NCBI GenBank assembly: GCA_030374805.1
Contig: JARGSG010000006.1
Span: 744,001 to 808,000 of the forward strand
Reading direction: 5' to 3'
DNA length: 64,000 nucleotides
DNA from: Gracilaria gracilis
Taxonomy: Eukaryota; Rhodophyta; Florideophyceae; Gracilariales; Gracilariaceae
Both the position numbers and the translations under genes were made by a program. The notes under the pieces are model-generated. The model was given only the letters and a program-made list of their open reading frames with translations, searched no databases and had not been told where the DNA came from. Numbering within the stretch: the stretch's first letter is position 1; every line of letters starts with the position of its first letter. Of the stretch, positions 55,101 through 64,000 are shown piece by piece.

Positions 55101-55231
55101 TACTCAAAGCTGCAACAGAGCAGGAAACTAACAGGGTCATTCATTTTATTCAATCTGAGGTTTGCCCACAGCTTGACAGTGAACGTATGCAAGCTTCACA
55201 TGTGGAAGGGACAAACGCCGAAGGATATTGA
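52163..55231 (+). CDS. Large DD(E)-type transposase
   Basis: This intact 1022-residue ORF starts at ATG 52163 (MSSKLLICNAQTS). The N-terminal 650 residues are rich in helices and basic segments with no domain I know. The C-terminal third carries the catalytic-looking blocks: SVDDKCGVKLGEPGMPITAVQRR (Asp726), VVFSDGGTDHRTNLYSVQLG (Asp841) and TAPGDSWVNPAERRMADLN (Glu885). The SDGGxDHR and NPxER words recall uncharacterised transposase-like proteins of cnidarians and fungi as I remember them; the superfamily name is left open. The spacing between the second Asp and Glu is 43 residues, close to the DD35-ish range of DDE enzymes. The stop at 55229-55231 is followed at once by the -1 frame of the next ORF. 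Confidence 0.75.
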   Translation: MSSKLLICNAQTSRLLDGRHVFLCPKTILQSRATYSLKHTYDLQRKKRKELDAFDDIIDATLFQSATEIATVSDFDLHSLCLSDLMNLCDRFSSVTFNVSKLFSSRESENALVKHSADPTNILSMSARTDVLNRSRTSFNSPAPNDAFKVLKAAAARATRPTDMVSVSAEDVFFRGGAGREDAKNALAKRVIEQAGISGFRICRKSLKVAALVLRDLCNLLWKLDGHIDAIESRRRLPSTAERFRTLIGGNSTECKFNKWKDKKKAPPRLSLSDLPNQSDALNTSMEALLSSNYKAKRGKKVRTDRFISSIYALLECVICYQDHMRKTALSQEKARSCNASVSFKFQTSSSNETDDCTTRAGTVEAFKGSCNNIHNDLRNLIEELSCAGFYSVIKLDFDRHSTLESNLRSLDGSVPVKNVYLKQSQIRKARFKARKGILNNGLPFPIGYYQNNIPGSVGIFVGLWRIPLSTTARSEHRHGQAVLVASQLVRKILSRQQSLIYSQAIQAIGRSRGKLGAASAQACLEAFGFSTVKRTNQDHARIARALVHILGISNNIGSTQEEYVISLAEDLRLHNDAAKNEKLSKFFEAGRLFLDSSVSSTGARVDQRRAADSQGSRMYMPVAMSIPDLMNRIKTYGETVLGLKVGTDFILPSHEWLRLQFQPQRTDTLQAAKFTGRLGLHRAVQNRTIRIDHEDCHFVRALWQYVRQWSHPLAISKHAMLLSVDDKCGVKLGEPGMPITAVQRRSKKSIHIYDGKGKNEVLLAADHDFSNVTLTPSVSLFINPPTDPLGSYCRVAPYLCIKNVVFQASNPFRHAAKLSHAVRDRYKQGLVPPVLVVFSDGGTDHRTNLYSVQLGFLWLMVELNLDEVVCVRTAPGDSWVNPAERRMADLNIAWEGASFSRGSCSECEGIPPDHARWFEKRMKSVSSMNGIRKLREHEDALSNSIDIPTMINASVEPVICAMTEAVSRLQVTANESWTVLKAATEQETNRVIHFIQSEVCPQLDSERMQASHVEGTNAEGY

Positions 55232-55260
55232 ACGCACACAAGGTAGAGAATAATCGTTAT

Positions 55261-56643
55261 ATGTTTCAATTGCGAAAGAATCTCGTTACCTCCTCGACTT
55301 CTTGTGTCGATCAATGTCCACTTTGTGCCTTGAAGCCTCGGTTATCTGAACATGTCTCCAATAAGCTTGCCCCAATTCCATTCCCTGTCAAGCAAAGTGA
55401 TGGGAATTATGCCGCGTTTGACAGCATTTACGGAAAGCCTGAAGCAGAAAAGCCCCCAATAGATGTGAAAAGGAGCCTTGCACCGCGTTCGAACAAGTTA
55501 TCTATGGCTGGAACGGCTTGTAGAGGTATGATTGAATGCAGCAACTGCGGAAAGCCACGTGGTATGTACTCGAGATACAAGGGTCAATTCAAGAAAGCGG
55601 AAGACCTATTAGATGCATCAATCGATGATCTCAAGTATATATGCGGTACACGCTTCCTCTTTCCAGACTCCCTCTCAGAAACTCACGCACAAAAATTGAA
55701 GGAGCACCCCGCAGCCTGTAACGCGAAAGATTCTAGGCAAGCTTTAGATCAACTACGTACTGTGGTATATGTCGAAGGAGAGCTGTGCTGCGATGATCAG
55801 ATAGAAGAAGGTATCTATAACTCACCACATATTAACATTGCTGCAAAGGATGTATGCTGTTTCTGTGGCTTGAAAGGCTCAGTGTCTCGGGAGAACAGAA
55901 AGATTTCAACCAAAGAGAATAGCAGTGGTGCTCCTTTGAAATCTCAGGAATCAAGGCCGTTCTGTCGTAAGTGCAGACAAAATAACGTTCCTCGGTTCCC
56001 AAGGACGCGAAACAGGAAACGACTCTCTGGCGGTGCGTCAAAAGTTTTTGTGAAGAAACCAAAACGCACTAATGATACTTTCATTTACCGCAAAGCCAAC
56101 GACATTGTTTCCTCAGAAACACGTCCAGTAGAAATTGCCTCTTCTTCTGTAACTGTGGGAGAGCCCTCAGCAGGGTTAGATTCAACACGTGCAGCACAGT
56201 CTGTCTCACCGGGCACGGACGGTGCAAACGGCACTAAAAATGGAAACGCAGAACAGCAGCCCATATACCAGCCTACTGTGACTGCTGGTTCTGCCGTTCT
56301 TACTTTGGCTGCAACAGCCGAAAGAATTTTTGGCGAAGAGACAGGGTTTAGACCAATTACTACATCAAGTTCTGTGATGAACAGTGGTTCAGAATCGTTA
56401 CTTCCACACGGGAAGCCGTGTGCGGCCGGTATGTCAAATTGTTATTTCGCAAAGCGAGGTATCACCTCAACACTGGCTCACAGGTGCCAGAACACGAGCT
56501 GTCGAAAACGCCCTCTTGGCCTACATAGTCTATGTAATGTGTTACGTACCAACCCCGAGCACTTACCACCTTCTTTAAGAGTGGAAGATATAGAAACTGT
56601 GTTTTTGTGTAGCTTAGAATGTGCTCAAAATTTTCAAGGGTAG
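55261..56643 (+). CDS. Cys-rich zinc-binding ORF, probable C-terminal part or partner of the transposase
   Basis: The frame is open from about 55228 and has its first ATG at 55261 (MFQLRKNLVTSS), giving about 460 residues. It shows several CxxC pairs: CPLCALKPRLSEH, CSNCGKPRGMYSRYKG, CCFCGLKGS...FCRKCRQNN, and at the end CQNTSCRKRPLGLHSLC...CSLECAQ. The order CxxC-K-PRxxYS...YICG recalls the zinc-binding tail that follows the DDE core in related transposases, as I remember it. The frame overlaps the transposase stop in the -1 phase, so the two may be one protein made by ribosomal frameshifting, splicing, or before a one-base deletion; otherwise it is a second gene. The middle is Ser/Thr-rich. 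Confidence 0.55.
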   Translation: MFQLRKNLVTSSTSCVDQCPLCALKPRLSEHVSNKLAPIPFPVKQSDGNYAAFDSIYGKPEAEKPPIDVKRSLAPRSNKLSMAGTACRGMIECSNCGKPRGMYSRYKGQFKKAEDLLDASIDDLKYICGTRFLFPDSLSETHAQKLKEHPAACNAKDSRQALDQLRTVVYVEGELCCDDQIEEGIYNSPHINIAAKDVCCFCGLKGSVSRENRKISTKENSSGAPLKSQESRPFCRKCRQNNVPRFPRTRNRKRLSGGASKVFVKKPKRTNDTFIYRKANDIVSSETRPVEIASSSVTVGEPSAGLDSTRAAQSVSPGTDGANGTKNGNAEQQPIYQPTVTAGSAVLTLAATAERIFGEETGFRPITTSSSVMNSGSESLLPHGKPCAAGMSNCYFAKRGITSTLAHRCQNTSCRKRPLGLHSLCNVLRTNPEHLPPSLRVEDIETVFLCSLECAQNFQG

Positions 56644-57158
56644 CCATAGAAGCTACTACATAAACGTTGTCTGGCCGTGGTAAATAGTTTGCTATTCTTG
56701 GACATGGTTGTGAGATTTTGTTAAGGAGAAGTGTCCCAAAAAACTCTCGCAAAAGCATGGTTAGGTACAAACATGCGTTTGTAACAATCATACCTTTGTA
56801 TCTAACTAAAATCCATCTCAAGTGACATGCATGTTTATTACTTGTTGACCGAACTTTTCTTGCCAATGCTACTCTAGCAGAGTACTGCTGCGAAAAAGGT
56901 AGAGTTAGCCATAAAGCACATGGAAACTACTATAGATGTAGAAGCTGTTGGTGTTGCTTTCAACAAGCAAAACAGCTTTGAAGTATACGTGCCTTAGGCT
57001 GGATCAGTCTGATATGGTACAGATATTGTTTGTTGAAAGGGTAGAATATGGTGCAGATAAGGTCACCCCCGCATATGACCTTTATAAGCACATCGGCGTT
57101 TCTACCAACAAATCGCACAATTGTAAGCCCACCGACCGACCCAAACTATTTAGAAGCT

Positions 57159-57192
57159 GGAACGGAAACCAACTAATTGAGTTGTGGTGCCC
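57159..57192 (-). repeat. Right terminal inverted repeat of the 5.33-kb transposon
   Basis: It starts GGAACGGAAACC and ends GGTGCCC. It matches the left TIR at all 34 positions in inverted orientation. Confidence 0.9.
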
Positions 57193-57195
57193 TAA

Positions 57196-57697
57196 AGTTT
57201 TGAAGCACATGCAAAATAGAGTTTAGAGTACACACGGAGTTCTCCAAGATGTCCCCAAAGGCAATTATTATACATACGTATTACTGTAATAAACGACGTT
57301 TGAAAATTGTACAAACAGCCCAAAACAACACAAAACTAGAGTTTTAAACCATCAATAACTTCTCATGCGCTATAGTTGTACATATATTTAAGCGGCACAC
57401 AATTGCCGCACTCTAAAACAATAGAACACAGTGTTTCAAATCTAATTGTGGTTCCTTCTTTGCTTCGTACCACCTCTGCAAAAACAAGTCCCTCCCAAAC
57501 GCCAATTGTAAGTTCTCTTAGTTCTTATCCAGTTTTCCCGTGGACACAAACGCGATTACTTACACAACTCATACGCAAAATGTAAAATTTTTTACAAATT
57601 GCTAATTTGTTAGTGTAGCTGCTGTCAGCTGCAGCTGTCAGCCACAAGCGGGCCACGATAACACCTCCGGCGGTGTGGCTCGAGGTCACCACACCGT
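57196..57697. other. AT-rich spacer with a GC-rich repeat end
   Basis: No gene. From 57617 it becomes GC-richer with repeated words (gctgtcagctgcagctgtcag) and an imperfect dyad around acacctccggcggtgtg, leading directly into the tRNA-like unit. Confidence 0.3.
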
Positions 57698-57784
57698 GAG
57701 CGGCCATAGCTCAATCGGTACCTGCCTTCGTGTGCTTTTTGTGCGGGCCCGGGGTTCGTGGTTCGAACCCCGGCCCTGCCGCTC
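57698..57784 (+). other. tRNA-like unit with A-box and B-box (degenerate tRNA or SINE head)
   Basis: The ends GAGCGGC and GCCGCTC pair perfectly over 7 bases. TAGCTCAATCGG (57707 onward) fits the pol III A-box with one change, and GGTTCGAACCC near 57760 is a perfect B-box. But the D arm does not pair, the T arm folds as an 8-bp hairpin (GGGGTTCG with CGAACCCC) instead of 5 bp with a 7-base loop, and no clear anticodon arm is seen. I therefore do not call a functional tRNA; a tRNA-derived SINE or tRNA relic is more likely. Confidence 0.4.
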
Positions 57785-60236
57785 TTCCCTTCTGTTCACT
57801 AAAGTTAGGTGCTTTCTAGTGAGGACTACCTAAGGCATTATCATGCCTAAATAACGGTACATTATGTACGCCCAAGTACATACGTTTCAACATCTGCATT
57901 TTCACAGCTTTTCCGCGTCTCCGGGGTGCGGGAAATTTGATTAAGAGAGACATTTAACCTACTAAATTGTAAATAGCTAAACCAAAGCATTATATTCGTG
58001 TAATTTGCTGCTTTTCTATGTCACCGTGACAAATAATCACTGTAATTTTGTTGTTAATTTGAGCCCAAACTGCGATAAAATGTGACAAATTTGCATCTTA
58101 CGTCATTTTCAAAACAGTTCCAAACATGACCTAACTCTTTTTCACATTGCCACTAAAAAACTTTTTCCTTTGTAAAAAGGTAAGTGATCCAAATAGTGAG
58201 AAACGATGCAAGGTTTTCAAGTCTCGGAATCAGATAACTTTTTCAGAACTAGACGCCAAGTACAGTGCATAAACGTTTGCTCTTTTTATCATTTTTGTGT
58301 TGAGAAATATTACTTTTTGGTAACAATTTCTGTTCTAACTGCACAGCACCCTCATGTACAGATATTTCCTATTAAATGTAGATGTTAGGATATTTATAAG
58401 AGTGTAACGATTCCTCGTGAACACTCGTGACACAAATGTGACTAAGAAACTTTCCAATGTAGTTTAAATTGACCTGAAAACAACCAGGTTATGTCTAGGT
58501 TGACGTACATAAAGCTGTTTACCAATTGTAATACTACTAAAATTCCTTACGGTATTGCAACAGATATCTTGTAATTTGGAAGTATGTAACAGCGTTACAC
58601 TTTCAGTTACCGTAAGGCAACAAAATTTTAGTCTTCACAGAATATATATTTTTATCCAATATTCACAATAAGCCACCTTCACCGCATCCCCCAGCAAAAC
58701 CACGCGTTCAGCGCCAAAATAAGCGCACAGGGCGCACCCATTTGGAACGCTCCTTTTTTTGACGCTGCTGGCGCACGCAAGAGCGCACCCGTTTTGTCCG
58801 CTTTTGTTTTTAGCAAAGCTCCTCCAGATCTAGGCGAGCGCGGTGGGCCTGAGAAGATGACAAGAATGCTAGCTGCATTCTGACGGCAGAAAGCAGAAAA
58901 TTGCATATGAACCATTTGTAGTCAAGTTTTGTAATTGTTTATTGATCTTGATGTAATGGTGCAAAAGATCTTCTAAATTTACGGAATATTTGCATTTTTC
59001 TAACCTTATGCATCTATTAATCTCAACCTTTTTTGGTAAAACGTGAATTTTTTGCGATTTTGACAGTATTATTTTCAACAAAAACTACACCTCTGTAGCT
59101 TTTTAACCATGTCTTGGTCATTGTTTAACTTGGCATACTTTGGTAGACTTGCTGCTGTACTAAAAAAGTATCTACAAAAGATAGGATGTAAATCAATAGA
59201 TTTAAAAAAATAAAAAAACCGCAACCGCTGTATATCCCATACGTTGCTATTTTTTCAAATTTCTACCTTTTTTACCAGTTTTTGTTTGCTCAAGAATTAT
59301 TCCAACTATAGTGATATGTTTTTTTACTTGTACTTTAAGTAAACGGTGCGACTTTTGTCAATATTGCAAACAATCCGTTAAAGAAAAAGGCAGGCTACTT
59401 TTCAAGTCAATAAGAACATGTTAAACGTTTCGTATTTCACGAAAAAATAATTTAAAAAAAATGTTTAAGTTTTATTGAAATATAACAACGCTCCCTCTGT
59501 GAAAGATAGTGTCTGACATATAAAACGTATCTTTTGAAAATCTTTCTCTTTTCGTCAAATAGACGTGAAACTTAGAGTGATAGATTTTGAAAATGTGTGA
59601 TTTCTATAATTTGCCGAAGAATTGAAACATCCAGCCCATTTCAGTGCAATTTTTTTCAATTCGAACGCTACGCGGCTCGTCCCACGCATCCCACGCATAT
59701 GCGGCTGCATGTGGCGCTTCTGCCTTGCACAAGGCTCTCCGGTAATAACATTGTCCTTCGAAGCAAAGCTACTCATTGTTCTACACCACCTAACTCAATA
59801 TTCTTTGCTAGAGATCCATTCAGAGCCAAGAAATTTATTTGTTCATCATAAGTATAATCCTCTTATTTAAGTAGACTGGCTTTTTCTCTGCAAGACATCG
59901 TTCAGTCATGACAGGCGTTATGGTGACAAATAAACATATATTTTGTAACAAACTCTGTCTCTTAACGTAGATGCAACAAAACTACAACAAAAAGTCCGTA
60001 GCAGTAAACTCGAAAACCCAAGCGAGATCCAAAACCTTGAAGGACAAAATACTTTTCATTTTCGAGGAATTTGAGAAGCATTGCAAACGAAAACATCTTC
60101 AAACAAAACAGAGAAAGACAAAACACACTTCAACATTTTACTTGCAGTATACACAATAAAACAAAAAAATAATGAAAAGTAGCAAAAGAAAACAAAGAGA
60201 AAGACTAGCGTAGTTAGTTGGTCTCACAGTGCTGGG
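57785..60236. other. AT-rich intergenic region
   Basis: It is about 2.4 kb of AT-rich DNA with many homopolymer runs. A GC-rich island at 58680-58870 repeats the word agcgcac/gcgcac and opens a short minus frame of low complexity; it may be a relic. A small plus frame at 59971-60159 (Lys-rich) has no support. Confidence 0.35.
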
Positions 60237-60723
60237 TTAGAACGAATTAAGTTTCGTAAGGCTGCCTATCTTCCGCACGCCGGCAGAAGGAGCATTCTTG
60301 GTCAATATGTGACTCCTAGGAATATTTACAAGGTCAGCAACTTTGTTTTGATAGAGTTCTTGCACATGATGCATTTTCATGTCAACGGGCTTAACAAGAC
60401 CTGAGATCTGCGGATTCTTCGTCAAATACAAAGCAGTCGAACTGTCCTTCAAGATCTTGGTGGGTTCGAACCAAAATTTCTTGCTGCATAGGTGTTGATG
60501 GCCAAATTCTCGAAGAGAATTTCGAATCCATGTCAGTTCTTAAGCACAAGTAGGCGAAGCTACGCACTTTACTTCTGCCGATGAAAGAGCGATGAATTTT
60601 TGTCGCTTGTATTTCCAAACAACTGGTGCGGAGTTGAATACGACGGCGAATTCATTCGTGGATTTACGAATTTGTGTGCATCTCCCCAATCAGCGTCAGC
60701 GTACGCACGAATTGGGGTCGGGG
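60237..60723 (-). pseudogene. Ty1/copia RNase H relic (downstream piece, split by hAT)
   Basis: On the minus strand the reading begins near 60700 with YADADWGD and, after a shift, STNEFAVVFNSAPVVWKYKRQKFIALSSAE, then a stop, ELTWIRNSLREFG, DSSTALYLTKNP and the end at 60237 with PRSHILTKNAPSAG. These are the copia RNase H landmarks in order: Y-(S/A)-D-x-D-W, ST-x-x-x-V-x-x-x-N-x-x-P-V-x-W-x-x-K-R-Q, ALSSAE, W-I-R, D-(N/S)-x-x-A-L-x-L-x-K-N-P and the DILTK end. Several shifts and stops show it is dead. Confidence 0.75.
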
Positions 60724-63386
60724 CAGGCCCGTAGCTATGACGGACTGACTATCGAAGAATAGCGAACCAATGTAACTAACTAACTAAGAACTTCAAACGT
60801 AGTTTAGTCATTAGTCACTTTTCAGGTACACGTCACACACCAACCATACGTGGCGAGCCCCAAGCTGGGCACTCGATTCTATATTACAAGATACGAAACG
60901 CCATGGATGATCAACAAAGTGTCCTGATGAGAGCTCATCCTATCAAGTGATCGACAATCATCCATACGGCATAATGCCGTCCAATACAGCTCCGACCAAT
61001 ACAGGTAACGCCGATAACGCCGTTACAGCTGCAGAAGTCATTGCTGAACAACTCGCAATTGAGAAACGACGTCGCCGCCCTGGAAATGGCCGCTGAACTA
61101 GCACAAAAACGTCCATGTGGAGCACCATTGCAGCGAGTATAATTCAGGATGATTTTAAACCGTCATTTATATGCAAAGTTTGCAATATTATGCGCATAAT
61201 AAACAAAGCTTATTCCAACAGCAATATAGTTCTCCACTATAAAACATATCACAAATAAATATATGAAAAGCTCATATACTGCGACGATCACAATGGCACA
61301 GAAAGAGAGATGGAAAGTATCATCAACAAAGCAAAAACTGATTACGTACAGACAAATGCAGGAACCGGTACTGGAAGATTTTTCTCTAACCAACGTGAGA
61401 CAACGCCGACAACAAAGGATTTCCCCAACCACTTACCGCCAAAACTTCTTTAAAGTGTAGCTCTAATATTATATGCGTCCTATACTGAGATCCCAATTTT
61501 GCGAATTGGGAAACCACTTCTACAAGGATTGGTGGACCTATTCGGTGGAAGACTACAGATCGGAAGCAAATTCTGCATTGAATCCAATCTCTTGCGTACC
61601 TATAAAGCAATCTGCTCAATGCTTCAGAAAACAGTAAAATTGGCAAGGACGGGATCCGTAACATTTAATGGATGAAGCACAGAATTGCAGACTCCAATAA
61701 TGGGAGTGACATGGCATTTTGTAGATAGAGATTGGAAATTATGTTGCGTTCCAATCGCCGTATTGAACATGTCCAACTTGCCGAAGAACCCATCCCATCT
61801 TTGTTCTGTGTTACAGGAGATCGTTTCATCTAACCTGGTTGTTGGTTCCGATGAACTCATCATTTCTACACTGACATCAGACAGCGAGCCGGCGACCGCA
61901 AAAGCAGTCGATTTGTTTACTGATTATAACGGATCTATACGATGTGTTGTTCATCTTCTGGCTCTTGTCGTCAATGATACATTTAAGGAAGGCACAGCTT
62001 GGCAGAAGTACATGGATCATGTTAACAAGGTTACCTCTTATTTTAATTATCATGCTAAAGATAGTATGGCATTGAGAGAGAACAGTGCGAATTGGGGATT
62101 ACGAATGACGGAATTCAAAAGCTCAACCACGATGTACCGACAAGATGGCATTCTAAGTTGGGGGCTATGACGACATTCTTGGCGAGATCGACAAACATTG
62201 CTGCCGTAGCAAACGAACTAGCCATCTCCGCTTCTGATTTGCAGATACTTTCTCAGGAGCAAATGAATGGTTTGGCAGAAATTGTTACAATCTTGCAGGA
62301 GGTCCGTCGGGTAGCGCGACAGCTTGAAGCTGACAGGCATATGTCTATGTCACGTGCACCAAGGCTTATACGTGAACTGTATGAAACTCTTCAGATTATG
62401 TCGTGCTGTATGGTCCCAAGCTCTCGAGATTATTACGCGCCAATAACAGAAACAACTGATCTGTTCTCAATGGACGACATTTCCTTGATTTCTCTACCTA
62501 CTGTTCATGGTTGTGCAAACGCCGATGCTGCAAGAGATGAAGCCAGAACAATTCGCCTCCTTAAACCGGCCTCTCGTGATCTTTGTTCTCTCCTTTGCCA
62601 ATCTTTTGATCAAAGTCTGAGCAATATCTGGAAGCCCATAAAGGCTTTTAAAGAGGTTTCTCTGGACATCCGTGAAACATCAACAGATCAATTGGAAGAA
62701 CTTGTAGGTTGTCTTAGTTCTGACAGTCGTCGGTCTCTTTTATTTCACTATGCTGCCCTACTAGATTACAATGAGTGCAAATTAGATTTTCTGGGTATGC
62801 TACCGAGCGCGAAAGAGGCATATATTAGCGTTTTATACGCAGCTTTAATAAGAGAGGTTCTATAGCTCGAAAACAACGAAGAGGTTCCTGCTGCGTCCTT
62901 GATGGTTATGTTTGAAATATTTCACAAGAAGATGCGCAGAACACTACGTGAAGGCGGTCGCAAGGAGCCCGACTATGCGCTCGAGTATTGGAAGAAGGCT
63001 AACAATTTCACATCGTTTGTGAGCCCAATGCCCTTTAACGTTGTTGCCCGTGCTTTTCTAACGGCACAAGCATCTTCTGCGGCTGCAGAGGGGCTTTTCA
63101 GTGACTTAGGCGGTCGAGAGGAATCACAGTGTCATTCTTTATTTTCTAGTACAACGGAAATGTGCGAACTGCTTCGTGTATACGTTCGTAACGAGCTGCT
63201 ATCACGCAAAGCAGTTCAGAGCGGATTGCTACACCCCTCGGGTCAGGCCTTCGAACGTATTGTTCGTACCGTTACCAAAAGGGTCTAGATTGAGTATACT
63301 GACGAAAAATGTGACTAACAGGCTGTTTTTTACGTGAATAATGACTTCTCATGGTGAGAGATTAGTCAGTCACATTTACGGGCCTG
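60724..63386 (+). mobile_element. hAT DNA transposon (2.66 kb) nested in the copia relic
   Basis: GGTCGGGG stands at 60716-60723 and again at 63387-63394, an 8-bp target duplication, the hallmark of hAT elements. The ends are CAGGCCCGTAGCTATGAC on the left and, inverted on the right, CAGGCCCGTAAATGTGAC, so the TIR is about 10 perfect bases with further matches. Inside lie a BED-type zinc finger and a hAT transposase on the plus strand, with lesions. Copia pol continues on both sides of the insertion. Confidence 0.85.
61130..63288 (+). pseudogene. hAT-family transposase (BED finger to C-terminal dimerisation domain), broken
   Basis: A BED-like zinc finger opens the coding region at about 61130-61255: FKPSFICKVCNIMRI ... 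VLHYKTYH, with C-x2-C and H-x4-H ligands, then a stop. Further on, after shifts, comes VTFNG-stop-STELQTPIMGVTWHFVDRDWKLCCVPIAVLN; the TGA at 61673-61675 replaces the usual Trp of the first catalytic block. 61685-62110 continues with TLTSDSEPATAKAVDLF (second Asp region) and CVVHLLALVVND. A frameshift near 62095 leads to the frame 62092-63288 with KLNHDVPTRWHSKLGAM (the family's DVPTRWNS motif), one TAG at 62863-62865, and the C-terminal domain DYALEYWKKANNF, FNVVARAFLTAQASSAAAEGLFSDLGG. Non-autonomous as it stands. Confidence 0.8.
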
Positions 63387-63394
63387 GGTCGGGG

Positions 63395-63640
63395 ATATAA
63401 TTTGATTCGCATGAAAGTGAAGTCCATAGTGCATGGTTCCTGCCAAAATACTTGAAGATCTTTTTCAAAATTGCCATATGACGGTCAAAAGGGTTATGCA
63501 GATGGTTCGAAAGTGTTGAAATCAAGAAGAAGAGATCCGGAAGTGTAGATATGGCAATGTACAATATTTCACCAATTCCAGAACGATAGTTTGCATGGTC
63601 AAATGGGGAGAGTGCTTGTTGGTCCGTCTAGATTCGTCAT
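63395..63640 (-). pseudogene. Ty1/copia RT-to-RNase H relic (upstream piece, split by hAT)
   Basis: On the minus strand the frame reads PFDHANYRSGIGEILYIAISTLPDLFFLISTLSNHLHNPFDRHMAILKKIFKYF, the classic copia stretch Y-R-S-x-(I/V)-G-x-(I/L)-x-Y-x-A-x-x-T-x-P-D ... H-x-x-x-x-K-x-I-x-x-Y-L. It runs to SNYIPDP, where the hAT insertion begins. The rest of copia lies at 60237-60715. Confidence 0.75.
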
Positions 63641-64000
63641 CGCCACGTGCTCGCGCTACGGAAAAGAAAGGAGGACGCGAAGGCAAGATATTGGGGACAA
63701 AGGAAGTTCCGCGGTAGATGCGGATGCCTCCGGACCTCCTGTGGAGAGTCTGGAATTGTTTATGAAGTAGACGTTCTCAATCTGCCACCTACGATTTTTA
63801 GGTGGCAGTGCCTTTGATTCAAACTTGTATCTGCGTGGGTTTTTTGCGTGCAATTTACATTTACCAACCCAGTTCTTGGAGGTACCACTGCGGTCAAGAT
63901 CTTTTTGCCTGCAAGGTGGATCAACATTGCTTTTTCGTTTTCCCTTGTAGGCAGGAGGCCCGCATTCGATGGCAGTAGAGTACCAATCGCGTTGGCTTCT
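63641..64000. other. Right edge, probable further copia remnant
   Basis: No clear domain is seen; a minus frame at 63853-63656 is open but does not match RT motifs that should lie here. A gaagg/ggagg-rich stretch occurs at 63660-63715. Confidence 0.25.

Larger units (their letters stand above)
51863..57192 (+). mobile_element. 5.33-kb DNA transposon with perfect 34-bp TIRs and TAA target duplication
   Basis: The two ends, 51863-51896 and 57159-57192, are exact inverted repeats starting GGGCACCACAAC. TAA flanks both sides (51860-51862 and 57193-57195). Inside are a 1022-residue DD(E)-type transposase and a second Cys-rich frame, both plus strand. Perfect TIRs and a long intact ORF imply a recent arrival. 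A 3-bp TAA duplication resembles PIF/Harbinger, but the transposase does not look like that family; I cannot place it in a named superfamily with confidence. Confidence 0.85.

Noticed and set aside
57698-57784. Functional tRNA gene
   Set aside because: D arm and anticodon arm do not form and the T arm has the wrong size, so only a tRNA-like unit is reported.
58679-58915. Minus-strand ORF in a GC-rich island
   Set aside because: It is built from repeated agcgcac words and has low-complexity translation with no support.
1-64000. Bacterial or phage origin, CRISPR arrays, operons
   Set aside because: GT-AG introns, chromodomain gypsy elements, copia, hAT and CACTA elements indicate a eukaryotic nuclear genome; no regularly spaced short repeats were seen.

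Overview
The window looks like nuclear DNA of a eukaryote with sparse, intron-poor genes buried in transposable elements. Chromodomain-carrying Ty3/gypsy elements, a Ty1/copia relic, CACTA-like, hAT and other DNA transposons, a CK1-family kinase, a glycine-amidinotransferase-like enzyme and short GT-AG introns all point this way. A red alga (florideophyte type) is my best guess, from gene style and the ketopantoate-reductase-like family shared with plants; this is inference, and no marker in the window fixes the taxon.

Layout. 1-5.95 kb: 3' half of a Ty3/gypsy element (A) with integrase, chromodomain, a long reading frame on the OPPOSITE strand, a polypurine tract and a putative LTR. 5.97-9.19 kb: a small island with a double-stranded-beta-helix-type protein, a broken ketopantoate-reductase-like gene and a coiled-coil hypothetical. 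9.46-38.57 kb: a second Ty3/gypsy element (B), about 11.4 kb without its insert, with LTRs roughly 90 percent alike, gag, pol, chromodomain and a homologue of the same antisense frame. Its protease gene is cut exactly in the catalytic motif by a 17.7-kb DNA transposon (12709-30397) flanked by ACAG on both sides. That giant element carries a TNP2-type (CACTA/EnSpm) transposase, a decayed ZNFX1-like helicase/NFX1 zinc-finger gene, an ABCG-transporter relic and two unrecognised genes.

38.6-51.9 kb: AT-richer host-like DNA with a GNAT-like gene, a CK1-like kinase, an amidinotransferase and a divergently oriented intron-bearing MFS transporter. 51863-57192: a 5.33-kb DNA transposon with perfect 34-bp terminal inverted repeats, a TAA target duplication and a large DD(E) transposase plus a Cys-rich downstream frame. 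57.2-60.2 kb: AT-rich DNA with a tRNA-like A-box/B-box unit. 60.2-63.6 kb: a decayed copia pol on the minus strand, split by a 2.66-kb hAT element with an 8-bp target duplication.

The strongest observations are: (1) the nested giant transposon whose removal restores the retropepsin frame; (2) its ZNFX1-like cargo with an unusual N-terminal array of C-x2-H-x-C repeats; (3) a conserved antisense gene in two diverged gypsy elements, between the chromodomain and the polypurine tract; (4) the well-preserved 5.3-kb transposon. All calls come from reading motifs by eye; no database or alignment program was used.
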